From Dysidea avara (Eukaryota > Porifera > Demospongiae > Dictyoceratida > Dysideidae), in the NCBI RefSeq assembly GCF_963678975.1, contig NC_089275.1, positions 15,035,682 to 15,099,681 of the forward strand: a DNA stretch of 64,000 nucleotides, written 5' to 3'. A model generated the notes under the pieces. That model did not search any database. It saw only the letters and a list, made by a program, of their open reading frames with translations, and had not been told where the DNA came from. Below are positions 12,037 through 24,119 of the stretch, piece by piece. The number at the start of each line of letters is the position of its first letter. Position 1 is the first letter of the stretch. The translations under genes were made by a program, and so were the position numbers.

Positions 12037-13039
12037 TTGATAGCTATGAGTATATATAGACTTCAAAATTTTTTTGTTTTGATCCCACATTAAATTCTCT
12101 ACACTCAGATACATTTGTAGAGTGCAAACTATATTAAACACCACAGTTTCAGAGTCTTGCAAAACTTATTTATTTCATGAAAGTGATGATGAAAGTTTAG
12201 TTCAATTTTAAAAGACAGCCTATATAATTGATGTTGAGTTTCTATAAAAATAACAGGGTGAGTGGATTTAAGACGGTTGAACACTACTAACTTTCATTTT
12301 TTACTTGTATTTATGTCCTCATGACAGTTTGAAAGTGTGCAAAATTTTTATGCCAAATGTAAATACACAGGCCCAAAAGGCAATTGCATAATGAAATTTT
12401 CAGCAATACAATGACCATAGATACCCACCATCTGCTTGTAACAACTCAAGTGTATCAAACACAATCAATGGAAAAAACTTGGTTTGAATAAATGGGGTTA
12501 TAGCTAAAAAGTGCACTAATCCAAAAGTGGCTGTTTGACCCTGCTGTGGTTTGGGTGTTTTTGTTTGTCTTTTTGTTTAGTAGTTTTTGTTCTGTTCATG
12601 AGTAGCTATTAATGGCTTTTTATTGCTGGTTAGTCTCAATAATATAGTTATTGGTGACTTCAGTGTCAATAATGCTGGCCTTTTAACAATACTTAAACAA
12701 CATAATACTTCTCAATGACAATATTAATGATACTTAACAGTTTTAAAATTGAACCCTATACAGAAATACACTGTACATACATTATACTGATTTTTATTGG
12801 GCATTAAAACTGTATCTGTTGCAACATATATTTAGTGCATGGTGTATATGTATAGTTCTGGAATTACAGTAATACAAGCTTGTAATTTAAATACATCAGT
12901 TGTTTGTTGTAAAATACAAGGCAGGCTGTATGATTGTGACACACTAGTAGCTAAATAGATATGTGTATCCATGCAGACAGTAGTTATTAGTACATCAATA
13001 TGCAGCTATATAAACTACATTTGTGGTCAGTCACTAACA
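11132..13039. other. No gene seen; contains a GACA microsatellite
   Basis: Non-coding AT-rich DNA. A (GACA)n tract of about 12 units lies at 11988-12036. A short stretch around 11650-11740 (CCAGGTGCGTCTACAATGTA) weakly resembles 2428-2470 in the duplicated segment. Otherwise nothing is recognised. Confidence 0.45.
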
Positions 13040-13047
13040 TATATAAA
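13040..13047 (+). promoter_or_regulatory. TATA box of the plus-strand C4-domain copy
   Basis: TATATAAA lies 41 bp upstream of the ATG at 13088, so its leader is shorter than in the minus-strand paralogues. Confidence 0.4.
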
Positions 13048-13087
13048 TTACTAGTACTGCAACAATATTGACAGAAGTGCAGTCTAA

Positions 13088-13841
13088 ATGATGAAAAAGC
13101 TTCTACTGATACTCGTTTGTGTCATTTTTGTCACTAATGTTGTAGAGGTCAGTGATGAATTAGATATTGATCCTCCACTAGTCTCCTACCTTCTTGCTAA
13201 AGTGCGGCGACTGAAAGCAAAGATGATAAGCAAGGACATCAGTGTGAGGACCACAAGAGAAGTTGAGGAGCAATCTGTTAATAATGAAGATGATAAGACT
13301 AATAAAGGCTGTCCACAAGTGGTCAGTTACATCAGATGGGGCAACGCTACATGTCCATATGGAGCTAACACTCTTTACAAAGGAACTGCTGTAGAAGGTC
13401 GTCATACTGATAAAGGTGCTCCATCAAATGTATCGTGCTTGCCTCAAAATCCAATGCGCTATTCATATAATCAACCTGGAGATGTTTTAGCTACACTGGT
13501 AGAATATCGTATATAGTGGTGGAAGGATTGATCATACTTCATGTCAAAACATGCCTTGCTCACTCTGTGAGGCAACAGGAAGAAGTAGCAAGATAATGAT
13601 TCCATCTCATTATGTGTGTCCAGATGGTTGGAACAAAGAATACAATGGCTTTATTATGGCAGGACATTATACTCATGAAGGTAGTAGCATGTATTATTGT
13701 ATTGATGAAAATTTGTAGCAAATAAGAAGTACTGGAGGTCGTGATAGTACAGCACAACTGTTTTACACAGTCCGTGGATATGGGTCTCATATACCTAAGG
13801 ATGGACATGCTCTCTCTTGTGACAAAGTAGCTAACTGTTAA
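13088..13841 (+). pseudogene. C4-domain secreted protein, frameshifted pseudogene
   Basis: Paralogue of the gene at 1-602: signal peptide (MMKKLLLILVCVIFVTNVVE), coiled coil (SYLLAKVRRLKAK), then the cysteine domain (VSYIRWGNATCP, CLPQNPMRYS). After LVEYR an extra ATAT near 13511-13514 shifts the frame into a stop. In the next frame MPCSLCEATGRSSK, YVCPDGW and MAGHYTHEGSSM follow, then an in-frame TAG at 13716-13718 where paralogues have GAG. The end reads LSCDKVANC instead of the family LPCVVCTK. Without the 4-bp insertion the frame would be 249 codons plus stop. It is the only copy on the plus strand, outside the large duplication. Confidence 0.75.
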
Positions 13842-14019
13842 CTCTTCAAAACTTGCAAATATTATTTAGAAAACTATTTAGCGCACACACTTCATGCATA
13901 CTTATGCTTGTACTACACACATACAGTAGATGACTACCTTCTAATAGTTGTATTCTTTCATGATGTAATATTGACGTGCTTGCACATTTGCATTTATATA
14001 CATGTATTACTTTTTTTCA

Positions 14020-14025
14020 AATAAA
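14020..14025 (+). terminator. Poly(A) signal after the plus-strand C4 pseudogene
   Basis: AATAAA lies about 180 bp past the ancestral stop codon, a reasonable 3' UTR length. It may be a relic. Confidence 0.35.
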
Positions 14026-15714
14026 GTCTCAATTATAAGTAGTAAGGTGAATATGTAGATGGTAACCAATATAACAATATATAATTATAATCAATGCACA
14101 TTTCAGCGTGTAGTTACACCAATGCATGTACAATACCAATAGCATTGATTGTTACCTAATGGACAAAATAGTTTAGAGAACTGTAAACCATTATAAATTG
14201 TAAGATACCATAATACATAAACAATGCAACAAATTTCAGTTTTTGTACACATATGTAGAGTACACATACAGTACATGCACTTGGTATGGTGCACATCCAT
14301 TCCTTGGGAGACAGTTCCTAAGAAATGCCACCCAAGCAATCATTATGAGTGTTGTTTTATACAGTACTTAAATGAATAAAATCAACTGTACACACACTTA
14401 TTGCAAATACATACTCAGCATACTCACATTTATTAACTCCTTAAGGGGAGTATATATCCATAGGAGATTCGTAACAAGCAATACTGCAGGAGTGCAGGTA
14501 GCTATTGACAGATTTTGAACATTAAAATGCTTCAAAATATTATTTATTTTTGATTTCACATGTAGAAAAACTACTTCAATAATGATTAGTTCTGACTTCT
14601 AAATGTTAAGTATGTTTTATGGCTGGCCATGCAGGTATCCAAATTCTCTTGAAATGAAAACTTAAAGTTCAGCTGCTAAATTTTCAAGTTGTATACTTAC
14701 ATTTATGCATATTAACAACCATTTTTATTAGACTATTTTAACTGCTCTATTTGGAATACAACTGATTGCTCTGTTAAAGTAGCTTGAACTTATCTTTCTC
14801 TCTTAATTTTTTGAGAAATCAATTAAGGTATAGTTATACGTACATGTATATTTGTCTGCTCTCATTCTGAATACATTAAACTTCTCTACTCAATGGGAGC
14901 CATACATTTTGCTGGATTAAGGAGGTTGTTGGATTATCAAGTCACCTCCATAATCCAACACTGTACTATATCTAGTGTCAGATTATGCAGTAAATTACAT
15001 GTGTTTTAAATGTGAATATGCAAGTATTACAGCTTTTTTCTATTATTGTTAGCCAATTAAATGGTGCTCTGTACAGTCCGCTTATATGGCTTCCCATGAA
15101 ATTGAATTTGTTCTATAACTTACAAATGGTTTTAGCAAATGTGCTGTACTTTTTTACTGGATATAAACTAACACTAGTACACAGTTTTGTCCAAACCCAA
15201 CTGCTAAATTTGCTTTAGAACATGAGTTACAGTTTTTCCCTTTATACTAGAACTAGTCCTACAGTTTATGCACAAGAGCCTTGATACGTTTATGATACAC
15301 TATGCTAAACAGCACAAACCATTGTGCGTTTTTATTTTTGTCTTTTAGCTTCTCAATCATCACATATTTATCTTTCGGGTTGACAGTCCCAGAGATCCTT
15401 ATTTTACTTCTACTTTATTCATCATCTGAATTTGCTATTTCAAAATGGCAAACGCTCTTCTTTGGTAAAATTACTAAAGTAGCTTGTATGAAAATTTCAT
15501 GTCTATTGGATTAAAAATGACGGAGTAGTTCTAATTTAAGTGATAGGGTGTAGAATAGCAAAATTCGTGCGCTTGTTGCTATGGGATACCTAATTTACAG
15601 GTACTAAAATGGGTCAACATGTCAAAGACTAATTCAGTGACCACAATATTTCTTTTAGTGCAAAACAGACTATGTTTTGGGAAGCCTTGTATGAACTGTA
15701 CAGAGCACCTTTAT
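14026..15714. other. No gene seen
   Basis: Non-coding AT-rich DNA. Short open frames near 14103, 15012 and 15302 are rich in Leu/Ile/Phe codons from base composition and show no domain. Confidence 0.45.
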
Positions 15715-16190
15715 ACACCCAACAGTGCTTACGCCCAACAGTACTTACGCCCAACAGTACCTATGCCCAATTGTAACTTCGCCCAATAGTGCCTATACCC
15801 AACAGTACTCACGGCCCACAGTACCTATACCCAACATTACATTACAACACTCTAGCATTACCAACATTAAGTGACAGCCCACATTACAAACATCTAGCCG
15901 CAACAAACATTACAAACATTAAGTCACAACAAACATTACAACATTTAGTCGCAACAAACATTACGAACATTCAGTCACAACAAACATTACAAACATTCAG
16001 TCGCAACAAACGTTACGCACATCGCAACAAATAACCACATGTAATCGCAACACATAACCACATTTAGTCGCAACAAATATCGCACATATAATCGCAACAC
16101 ATAAGCACATATAATCACAACATATAACCACATTTATCCGCAACAAACATAGGCACATTTAGTCGCAACAAACGTAACCAGTTTGAACAT
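15715..16190. repeat. Two adjacent short tandem-repeat arrays
   Basis: At about 15715-15835 an imperfect repeat of about 18 bp (ACGCCCAACAGTACYT) occurs seven times. At about 15840-16190 a second repeat of about 20-25 bp built on CATTTAGTCGCAACAAACAT runs for some 15 imperfect units. The arrays share a CAACA core, suggesting one evolved from the other. Confidence 0.65.
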
Positions 16191-17313
16191 AGCATTTATT
16201 GTTAAATCGCATTAGTGATAACACACGCATCTTTGGACTGAATTACTTTTAACCAAGTTCAGCAATTTGCACCCAATTTCCCCCAAAATAGTTGTTAACA
16301 GTGATATAAAACATAACACATAATGATGTATATTCTTGCAGAACTTGTGTCTATTTGTCATACTTGAATTAATGTTCCAGTACTATTAACGTACACATAC
16401 CATATCAAAGCTCACAATGAATACAACATCATGAGTGACAAAATCCAATAATTCCATTGACTGTAACTCTGATTTACCATACCACTCATTACTGTTACAT
16501 TATGACTATGTAATACTGCCACATGTGATGGTAATTAACTCTTAATGACATCAGAATCTATGAATGATGTAATGTATATAGTAGTAGTAGTATAATCAAT
16601 ATGTGTCTGTATATTATTATCACAGTGGTCGTGTTGAAACCATAAATGGTGTCTACCACTACTGGGACAAGCCATCAAGTTGTGCTGCTGCCCCCCTTTG
16701 AATAGTTTCTTATGTACTGACCGTAAGATTTGATGACAAATATGGGATGTGCACAACCATAAATCTGTGACATGTTTTATGTGAATACAATGTATCCTCT
16801 GGTGATATTCTGTGTACCCATATATTTTCAATGAAACTACATGACTAGCTTCAGCGGCCGTATCACTATGCACACAAACCCAAGTAATGCAGGGTAATGT
16901 GAACCTACACATGAATATGCATGATGGTAACAAGTGCTACAAATTAAATATGATGCGTAACTCTAGTACGTTTGTTCGTGACATGTTGGGATAATGCACA
17001 GAATGAAGAGTTTGAGTTGAATAAAATATCAGGGATCTTCGTGAAGTGTTCAAATGTAATAAGGATTATTAGTGATTATCAGGGTTCCAAGCTTGTTAAC
17101 TATGGAGCATGCATCATCTACTGCATAGTAATTAAGAACACATGCAGAGGGATCTATAAAAATTTTTTGTTACTGCTGAAACCCACAGGTGCATACAGGT
17201 GAGGGCACTGAAAGGTTCTAGTTTGAATGCGTTCTGAGCAAGAGGGTTGCCCAAAACGGATGGGTTCACAAACGCAGATTGTAAGTTGTGCGCTGTGTCC
17301 ATGGAGTGTGGGG
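16191..17313. other. No supported gene
   Basis: A 132-codon minus-strand open frame at 16535-16933 is Cys/His-rich without recognisable domains. I cannot support it as a gene. Nothing else is seen. Confidence 0.4.
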
Positions 17314-17640
17314 CAGTGGCGTAACTAGACTTGTACCGACACCAGGACCCAGTGAAATAAATTGAAATCGTATTCACAAGTGAAGCTATTTAAGTAGCTA
17401 AATTATCGAAGCGATAATTATTTCTAGAGGCGCTTATACCGATAACTTGGCAGTTTGAAGTGATTTCACAATAACGAAAGGTAATATAGCTGTTTCGCAG
17501 CCAAAAATGTGTGCAAGGTCTCGATCGATTATTCGGCAAAATAGTTTTTTCTACTACTCTATTACTAATTCCGTGGGCGTGACTTGATTGCTGACACCCG
17601 GACTCAGGCCCGGGTAGGCCCGGGTTTAGTTACGCCACTG
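17314..17640. mobile_element. hAT-like MITE, 327 bp
   Basis: Termini CAGTGGCGTAACTAG and TTAGTTACGCCACTG are inverted repeats. Flanks GTGTGGGG and ATGTGGGG are an 8-bp target duplication with one mismatch, as in hAT elements. The interior has a CCCGG-rich palindromic stretch near the right end. Confidence 0.7.
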
Positions 17641-17748
17641 ATGTGGGGCTGTGTAACCGAAGTTACACCCCTGTCAAATGTCTGATAAGAACAGCTGTAC
17701 AAAAGCCTTGTCACGGTGATTGCATAGTTCACACTCAAGAGTGAGTGG

Positions 17749-18074
17749 CAGTGGCGGATTTAGGGGGGTTTCAAGGTTTCCACGGAAACCCCCTTTGAAA
17801 AATGATTGCGTAACAATTAAATGATTTAATTAGCGCGCCGTGTGCCTCGATCGAGATACTCTAATAGAGCAGTCGCAGTAGCTATTAAAGTAGTGTGTAG
17901 CAAGTTATTTAAGATATTTTATGTACTGTCACTAGGCTGTGACCTTTTTTTATTTTTTTTGGTCTCACCTTACCAAACCAGACGATGTAGTGCAAACTTT
18001 TGCGTATCTCATGTCAGTGTATATCTCCACCTTCTAAACTGGAAACCCCCTTTATAAATTCCTAGATCCGCCAC
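17749..18074. mobile_element. hAT-like MITE containing the CTCTAATAGAG motif
   Basis: Termini CAGTGGCGGATTTAGGGGG and the complementary AATTCCTAGATCCGCCAC; TGAGTGG is duplicated on both sides. The shared GGAAACCCCC blocks are mirrored inside. One copy of the dispersed CTCTAATAGAGCAGTC motif lies inside at about 17850-17875. Confidence 0.65.
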
Positions 18075-18786
18075 TGAGTGGTACTGTAGTAGTGGGGTGC
18101 ATGCACCCCACTTACGCATGCTGGGTAGGGGAATCCCCACAAATAAGGTGGGGCAAGTGTGCTTTGTAACTGGGTGAGCACCTTTGCATTGTTACAAATG
18201 TTGAGGTATTGACAATTGGCGTGTTGGCAAGTTATTAGGTTGGTCAAATCACAGCAGATTTGCACGAGTGATTGTGGTGGGAAGGTAGGATGGACTGCTA
18301 GGGGGCAGGTTGGAAGTTTAAAGTTGCATTGCACTAATAATTGGGTTTAATTATCGGTAAAAGCCGATATTAGCTAATTTTACAAGTAGCAGTATCAGTT
18401 ACAAAGTGGAGATATTTCGTTGATTAACTAAAACCCACAATCAATCATTGATGACGGAAATGAACAGGTGAAAGTAAAGCTGTGAAATGCAGCATACAAC
18501 ACTTAACTGTTTATAACTATGTAGGCTTTTTTTTTGCAAGTATGGCTGCCAGGCTATAGTAGGCTGTGGATATTTATTGACACCCCATGTAATGAGTCAA
18601 TCACTTTTCGCAAATGGTCTCGAATCCCACCAGAAACACTGTTTGATAAGCTGGCTTAGCTATTTTATAACCACTTGGCTTTTTTTCCATGAAGGGGTTA
18701 ATGGCAATACTTCAACGACATTGTAAAATCGTATGCACACTCAATTAACTACATTGATTACATTATCATTACATTTGCAATTTAAT
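18075..18786. other. No gene seen
   Basis: Non-coding sequence with no repeat or domain that I recognise. Confidence 0.4.
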
Positions 18787-19871
18787 TTAGGTGGTTTCCT
18801 GCTCCCCCTTCCTTCTTCTGAAGGACTGAATATCAGCATAACCTTTACAAGAATAGGCAAATATTGATATTGGTAAAATTAATGTGAAAAATGTGTATCG
18901 GTGCAACAATAGTTTAAGGAGTATAATGCACTGGTAGCTGAACATTTCTAGCACTCGGGATAGTTTAGCTAGAAGAATGGTGGAGACATACATGTTCCAG
19001 GCCACCATCCATGAGGCAAAGGAGTTGATTTTTGGAGTGGGTGGGGATTGGGGCAAGTTGAAGCGCATCACTCTGAGATGATATTTTCCGCATGAAAAAC
19101 ATTTGCATATATGCTGCTGAGTGGTGGGTGTGTCGATTACAGAGGATATGGCATGGGCGAACGAGCTGTTGAATTCTATGTACTACTCCACAAGGATTCC
19201 AGTGCGCAAACGTGCCGGTAGTGGAGCTATTAGCGGAGGAGGATGAGTAGTACCAAGAATGGCTAGTGCAGTTGTAGCTGGTTGAGGCTACCCGAAGATG
19301 GCCAGAACAGCGGGACATGGCCTGAAGTGTAAGTTGTTGTTGATTGAGGAGCTTTGGTTGCTAGCTGTAGACTGCAGCTGAGGAAATATATTCGGGTTGA
19401 CTGCTGGTTGAGAGGTAGGGGTCACTGTTGTTCCAGAAGTAGGAAGCACGAGTTGTGCCAGGGAAGCCTGTGGACTGGGGATAGCAACGGTGACCTGTGA
19501 CAGGTATTTGGGTGCAACAGGTTTGCAAGCTGTATTGTGACAAAAGTAGGCGCAGTGACTCGTTGCTCATTGTAGCCGCGGCGTCACTGTGACTGGCGGT
19601 TGCGTTGATATATTGAGATGACACTGTGGGAGTCGCATAGGAAGCCTGACCAGTGACAGGTGGAGTTTCGTCAGCGTGTATGTGTTGTTGCGTCAGCCTG
19701 TAGTTTCAAAGAGTCATGGAGTTCATCCTCGGAATGACGCAGGTTTCTGGACTTCCGCTCCGCCAAGGGATCCAAGCTACGACAGCCAATCCGGCAGAGC
19801 GAAGGACCGCCCGAGAGCCAGGTCCAGAACCTCGACGAGTCCCTCCGCACGATCAGTGGTTGTCTGAGCAA
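18787..19871 (-). pseudogene. Decayed retroelement-like ORF (gag/ORF1-type)
   Basis: Several overlapping minus-strand frames read as one broken protein. It starts with a charged GC-rich stretch (about 19871-19671) and a Ser/Gln/Thr-rich middle. It ends with DALQLAPIP, SFASWMVAWNMYV and LEMFSYQ near 18965-19080. The last block resembles a W-x3-W-N-x-(Y/F) segment I associate with ORFs upstream of reverse transcriptase in invertebrate retroelements (for example DIRS-like). Frame changes occur near 19670, 19360 and 19070. The local GC content is higher than the surroundings. The family assignment is tentative. Confidence 0.4.
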
Positions 19872-20315
19872 CCCCTCACAGCACTATCGGGACGCGTTGC
19901 TAGCTATCGCTACCGCTATTGAAAACAAGCCCGCTTGAGCCGGTAAACCCACTATTTTACGTCACGCGTTCAGTTGATAGTTGAATAATGCAATAGCTAT
20001 ATTTAAATTAAGACAGTTACACACATGCAGTGTGACTTAGCTGGTTTTGTAGCAGAGCAGCTAGGAGGTTGCAAGCTGGTGGTGAGGGATTCCACTGGCG
20101 TAGCCTAGCGATCTCACTCAAGCAGCTTATGACTTCTCTAGCAGCAGCAGCTCAGAATTACCGACAACGGTTTATCCTGTTAAACTTCTCTTATACCTCC
20201 AACTTCTTTAGTTCGACCTCTAATTGCTGAGAAACTAAAACCGGGCACCAAATGCACAGATGACACAATTAGACAATTGTGGCAGATACAACTCAGTTCC
20301 ACTACTATAAAGGAA

Positions 20316-20460
20316 TGTGGAATTTAATTATGATATGCACTTATGCAACCAGATGACAGATGGTGCTAAAAGTTGATTTCTGCTCCTGACCCACCACTCC
20401 AGGAAGCTAGCCTGTTAACTTTTGTTTGTTGCTGAGGCAACAAACTACATTTTGTGATTT
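20316..20460 (+). repeat. Diverged copy of 3715-3860
   Basis: Shares AATTTAATTATGAT(A/G)TGCAC, TGCAACCAG-GACAGATGGT and GAAGCTAGCCTGTTAACTTT with 3721-3850. It may be part of an unrecognised dispersed element or an old exon. Confidence 0.45.
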
Positions 20461-20740
20461 CATTGAACAATCAGGATAGCACATATTTTATAAACACAAT
20501 AATCACTTTAGCTGTAGTGCATTTGCATATAATTATCATTATGGGTGTGGGAGTGCAATAAAAAGAAGCTTAAGGTAGTATCAAGTAAATGCACATTGAA
20601 AGGCTTGCTTACCAATTTAGTCAGTAGACAAAACATTTAGCAGCTAAGAAGTTCCACTTTACAACATGCCAGAAGTAACTTTCAACTATCAGGAACCACT
20701 CATTGGAGTAAACTAACTATGTACATATAGACACTGCAGT

Positions 20741-20925
20741 TCATTTCGAATCCTGGGGTTAGAGGGATTTTTTTTCCTATTAACTTGGACCTCTTTCTGT
20801 TACACCTTATTAGCTATAAGTCATAAGCCTAAGTCCTTGTGATTAGGTTAGGTAATCCTAAGGCTGCAGCACAAGCTGCTGTCAGATATTCAGTGCTAGT
20901 CACTGTAAAGTGTTAATAATAATTT
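20741..20925 (+). mobile_element. tRNA-derived SINE, copy 3 (5' truncated)
   Basis: Matches the body of the SINEs at 5.2-5.7 kb in opposite orientation. It starts at the B-box region (TTCGAATCCTGGGGTTAG) and ends in an AAT-rich tail at about 20910-20930. Confidence 0.6.
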
Positions 20926-21303
20926 ATTTTTTTAAATAGTATACATTGTACCTTTGTATTCCTATTTGGGTTCTTTGCTTATACTTCATATAATTATGCA
21001 CACATGTAGGCATTAGATTGCTTATAACTGACAAACTGCTCATAAAATAATGGTAGAAGGCATGCGTCTTCTACCAACCATCATCAGTCAAAAGTATATA
21101 GATACTGTATAACAGTTGCAACTCACCAAGAAAAATGTGGTGGCATTGCTAATTCTTTAGCATGAGAATAGGAAGTTATATTCTTTCATTTAAATGTACG
21201 CCTATTATAGTTGGAAAGAGTTATAATTTATCAAGCTATCCATATAATTATTTGTTGAGAGGAGTTTCATCAAATTTGAATTGGAAAATACTGTAAAGCT
21301 CAA

Positions 21304-21539
21304 GTGTGACTGGATCTGCAAAAAGGGGTCTTATAGCGTTTCCGATTGGCTTCACATACATAGCTTCACTTGTGAAAATGGTTGTACTCTGAAATTTAAT
21401 CACATTATAGCCTTATCATAACACTATTACTTGATGTAGTATGAAGGTGATAAGTTGAATACATGAGGAGTTACGAATAGTTAAACTTGGGAATTTGGAA
21501 AAGCTATAAGACCACTTTTCACAGATCCGGTCACAAATA
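21304..21539. mobile_element. MITE with TGTGACTGG termini
   Basis: TGTGACTGGATCTGCAAAAA at the left and the complementary TTTTCACAGATCCGGTCACA at the right, with mirrored GGTCTTATAGC just inside. Same family as 10862-11131. Confidence 0.6.
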
Positions 21540-21778
21540 TTGGCTGTGGATTTCCTTATAGCAATAGCTTTTATGTTATAGGCATACATTCCAAACACCC
21601 CGAAACACTCCACAATATTCAAATCCCATTATTTTCCAATGATAGCAGTACAGTAAAGCAAGAAAAATGACAATAGTTTCTTTCACCAGCGAAGTTTGAA
21701 ATGTAATTACTTTTGTAAAGGAAAATTTTATGGAAATGCATGGCATCAATATGGAGAACTTTTCAACACTTCACAGCA

Positions 21779-21784
21779 TTTATT
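21779..21784 (-). terminator. Poly(A) signal of the NMT-like gene
   Basis: AATAAA on the minus strand, about 85 bp downstream of the stop codon at 21867-21869. Confidence 0.4.
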
Positions 21785-21866
21785 TGCAGACAGAATAGTC
21801 ATAAAATACATACAGAAAAATTAAATACAACTTAGAGTAGCTAAACTACAGTATACATGTCAGCTA

Positions 21867-23608
21867 TCAACAAAAAGAAAACAGACAACATTTTTCCTCA
21901 TCAATTTCAGGATAGGCATAGTTGTAGAAGTGCCAGTAGTATGCACCAAATTGTACAAATGAATCAAAGTTATCTTTTTCAAGTCCAAATTGAAGAGTTG
22001 CAACTTTAACAGCTTGTTCTTGCTTGGCACAAAGTAGTAGATCAATGACAAGTTGTTTTGCTGGTGTTTTAGTAGGAATTATTGCAATGGCTGTAGCTAC
22101 TTTTTTGTCCAGTTCATAATCCAGGTTAAACCCAAACATATCAGTTATAGCACCAGTGGCAGGGTCCTCAACAACATACGTGACTATATAGCCTGGCACT
22201 GATGGAAATAGGAAATAGTGTGAGAACTCTTCTTCAGATTGAAAGATTTGCCCAAACTCAAACTGCAATACATACTGGTTGGTGAGAGTGTATGCCTTAG
22301 TAACATCTTTGGATGTCATCCTTCGCAATCCAGCTGTTTTGGGAGTGTTGTAGGGTAGAGGAAGACGAAATGGACTAGAGAGCCAATAACAATAAGTAGC
22401 TAGAACAGTTACAGGTTTTATAATGAAAGGTTCTTCGCTGACTATTATGCCTTGAGATATTCCATTTACGTTACCTTTCCTCATTATTTCTTTGACTACT
22501 GTATTGTGCATTTGTTCGCTGCGCAGAAATTCCCTACCAGTATAACGTAAATGCAAAGCAGTTACAACTTTTCCTCCAATACTAATGCAAATTGGAAAGC
22601 TATAAAGTACTGAGGCTAGCTTACCATTTGATTTTAATCTAGTTCCAAATAAAAATTCTGATTTAAATTGAGGATGCAAAGTGTACCACCATAGGTAGTT
22701 CTTATGCTTATACTGTCTGATTGTATTATCAATTTCAAGTAGCTTCACCATCTCATCAACATTGTCGTAGGTCAGATTGGCCCATTTTAACTCTTCGTGT
22801 AAGATATGTGGTTCCTTTCTCACATGCCTTGTTAATTTTACAATAGGGCCAATCATCCTATCATGTACTTCTTGTCCACGCCATAAAACAGGCAGCTTCA
22901 GCCACCACACAACTTTAGGAATTGCTAAGTAAGTGATTGCCTGTGGTGGGAGTTGAGATTTTTTCTTATTCAATGATAGGTATGCCTGATAAACATGATC
23001 AACATGAATGTGCCAAATAATTTTCACTGATCCAAGTACAATTCTACAAATTGTACATGTGTCTGAGCCAGTTTGGAAGAGTTCATTCTCCAGGTAAAAC
23101 CTATGCTTGTGTAATTCACCAATGGTCATTTTCTGGTGGTCCTTATTAAGAATCTCCTGTATTACAACATGACCAGGCTTTTCACGTACTATTACTGGAA
23201 AGTATGGTGCTGCTTCCTGAAGAGTCATGGAGAAGAATGTTTCTTTGAAATTTTTCAAAGACTGTTGTGCAGCAGGTACCATAGAAGCATTCACCATAGC
23301 CTCTAGCATTCTGGTGTCCAAGAAGTTCCAATATGAAGTTTGTGCTAACATTGTGCACAGAGATTGAAATGATAAAGCTGCAGTAACCATAGGAAGGATT
23401 TCATGTGACTTAGGAAATCGTTGTGACTTGGCACTCTCAATTGCGGCTCTTTGTATGATTGGAAAATGACGATTTTCTATAGCTGTTGTTACAGCACTTG
23501 AGAGTCTTGAGAAAGCTAATTCAATATCTTCATCCTTTGAAAATGTAAGTGGTGAGGCAACAGTTAAAGCTAGAGAATCCTTACAAAATCGTTGCACTGA
23601 TTGTGAAC
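21867..23608 (-). CDS. Last exon: sponge helical domain fused to N-myristoyltransferase-like domain
   Basis: The exon is open for about 580 codons and ends in TGA at 21867-21869. Numbering in the open frame: residues 5-255 are an all-helical-looking region with YWNFLDTRMLEAM, PAAQQSLKNFKETFF, MTIGELHKHRFYLE, GSDTCTICRIVLGS and LPVLWRGQEV blocks, which I remember from expanded sponge proteins of unknown function. Residues about 275-584 match glycylpeptide N-tetradecanoyltransferase (NMT), with KLASVLYSFPICISI, TPKTAGLRRMTSKDV (residues 426-440), YVVEDPATGAITDMFGF and YYWHFYNYAYP near the C terminus. NMT transfers myristate from CoA to N-terminal glycine. The CoA-binding RSKR-LAP region is poorly conserved (FLRSEQMHN). 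The exon begins after TTAG at 23609-23610 in phase 1, matching the donor phase of the Death exon at 31119. Confidence 0.75.
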
Positions 23609-23730
23609 CTAATTTAAACAAGACAAGCTACATAAGTTGTGTAGAGATCCAGTACATACAAAAGAGTCTGACTTACAAACATATAATGTATTATATATTA
23701 CTATGTACATGTTATATAATATCTAAACCA

Positions 23731-24050
23731 AAACAGCCAAGCTGTAAAAAAAGTGTGCGGCCCTCAAAAAGGCTATGGTGAAAAAAGATGTGAAATCCAA
23801 GGTGGCGGCCAAGAAATGGCTGTGATGGTAGGTTAATGGTAAAAATTTTAATAACGACAATTCAAGTGAATTTTTGTGCTACTTGGTCTTGGCAAAAAAA
23901 TTCACCTAAATTGCCGTTATTAAAATTTTTACCATTAACCTACCATCACAGCCATTTCTTGGCCGCCACCTTGGATTTCACATCTTTTTTCACCATAGCC
24001 TTTTTGAGGGCTGCACACTTTTTTTACAGCTTGGCTGTTTTGGTTTAGAT
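23731..24050. repeat. Near-perfect palindrome, about 150-bp arms
   Basis: The left arm from CAGCCAAGCTGTAAAAAAAG to ATGGTAGGTTAATGGTAAAA and the right arm are reverse complements with few mismatches around a short loop near 23880-23900. The transcript would fold into a very long hairpin. Other copies are at 42953-43270 and 28150-28420, with one arm at 53101-53210. Confidence 0.85.
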
Positions 24051-24119
24051 TTCATTTCTTTTTGTATTTGCATACCCCAAAGCCGGCCTTTGGGACTTTA
24101 TAATACATATATTTATCAT

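Larger units (their letters stand above)
20926..21866. other. No gene; MITE and 3' flank of the NMT-like gene
   Basis: Holds one TATGTGAC-type MITE (21304-21539) and the 3' untranslated side of the minus-strand gene, including a poly(A) signal at 21779-21784. Nothing else is recognised. Confidence 0.45.

Noticed and set aside
11947-12162. Frame with SVCLSVCLSVCL repeats
   Set aside because: Translation of the GACA microsatellite.
15840-16190. CRISPR-like array of regularly spaced repeats
   Set aside because: Units are contiguous and imperfect without unique spacers of constant length, and the DNA is clearly eukaryotic.
16535-16933. 132-codon minus-strand frame as a gene
   Set aside because: No domain, no splice or promoter support, skewed Cys/His composition typical of chance frames here.
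23836-24048. Plus-strand frame with a transmembrane-looking segment
   Set aside because: Lies in the loop and right arm of the long palindrome; the same sequence recurs in each element copy and mirrors itself.
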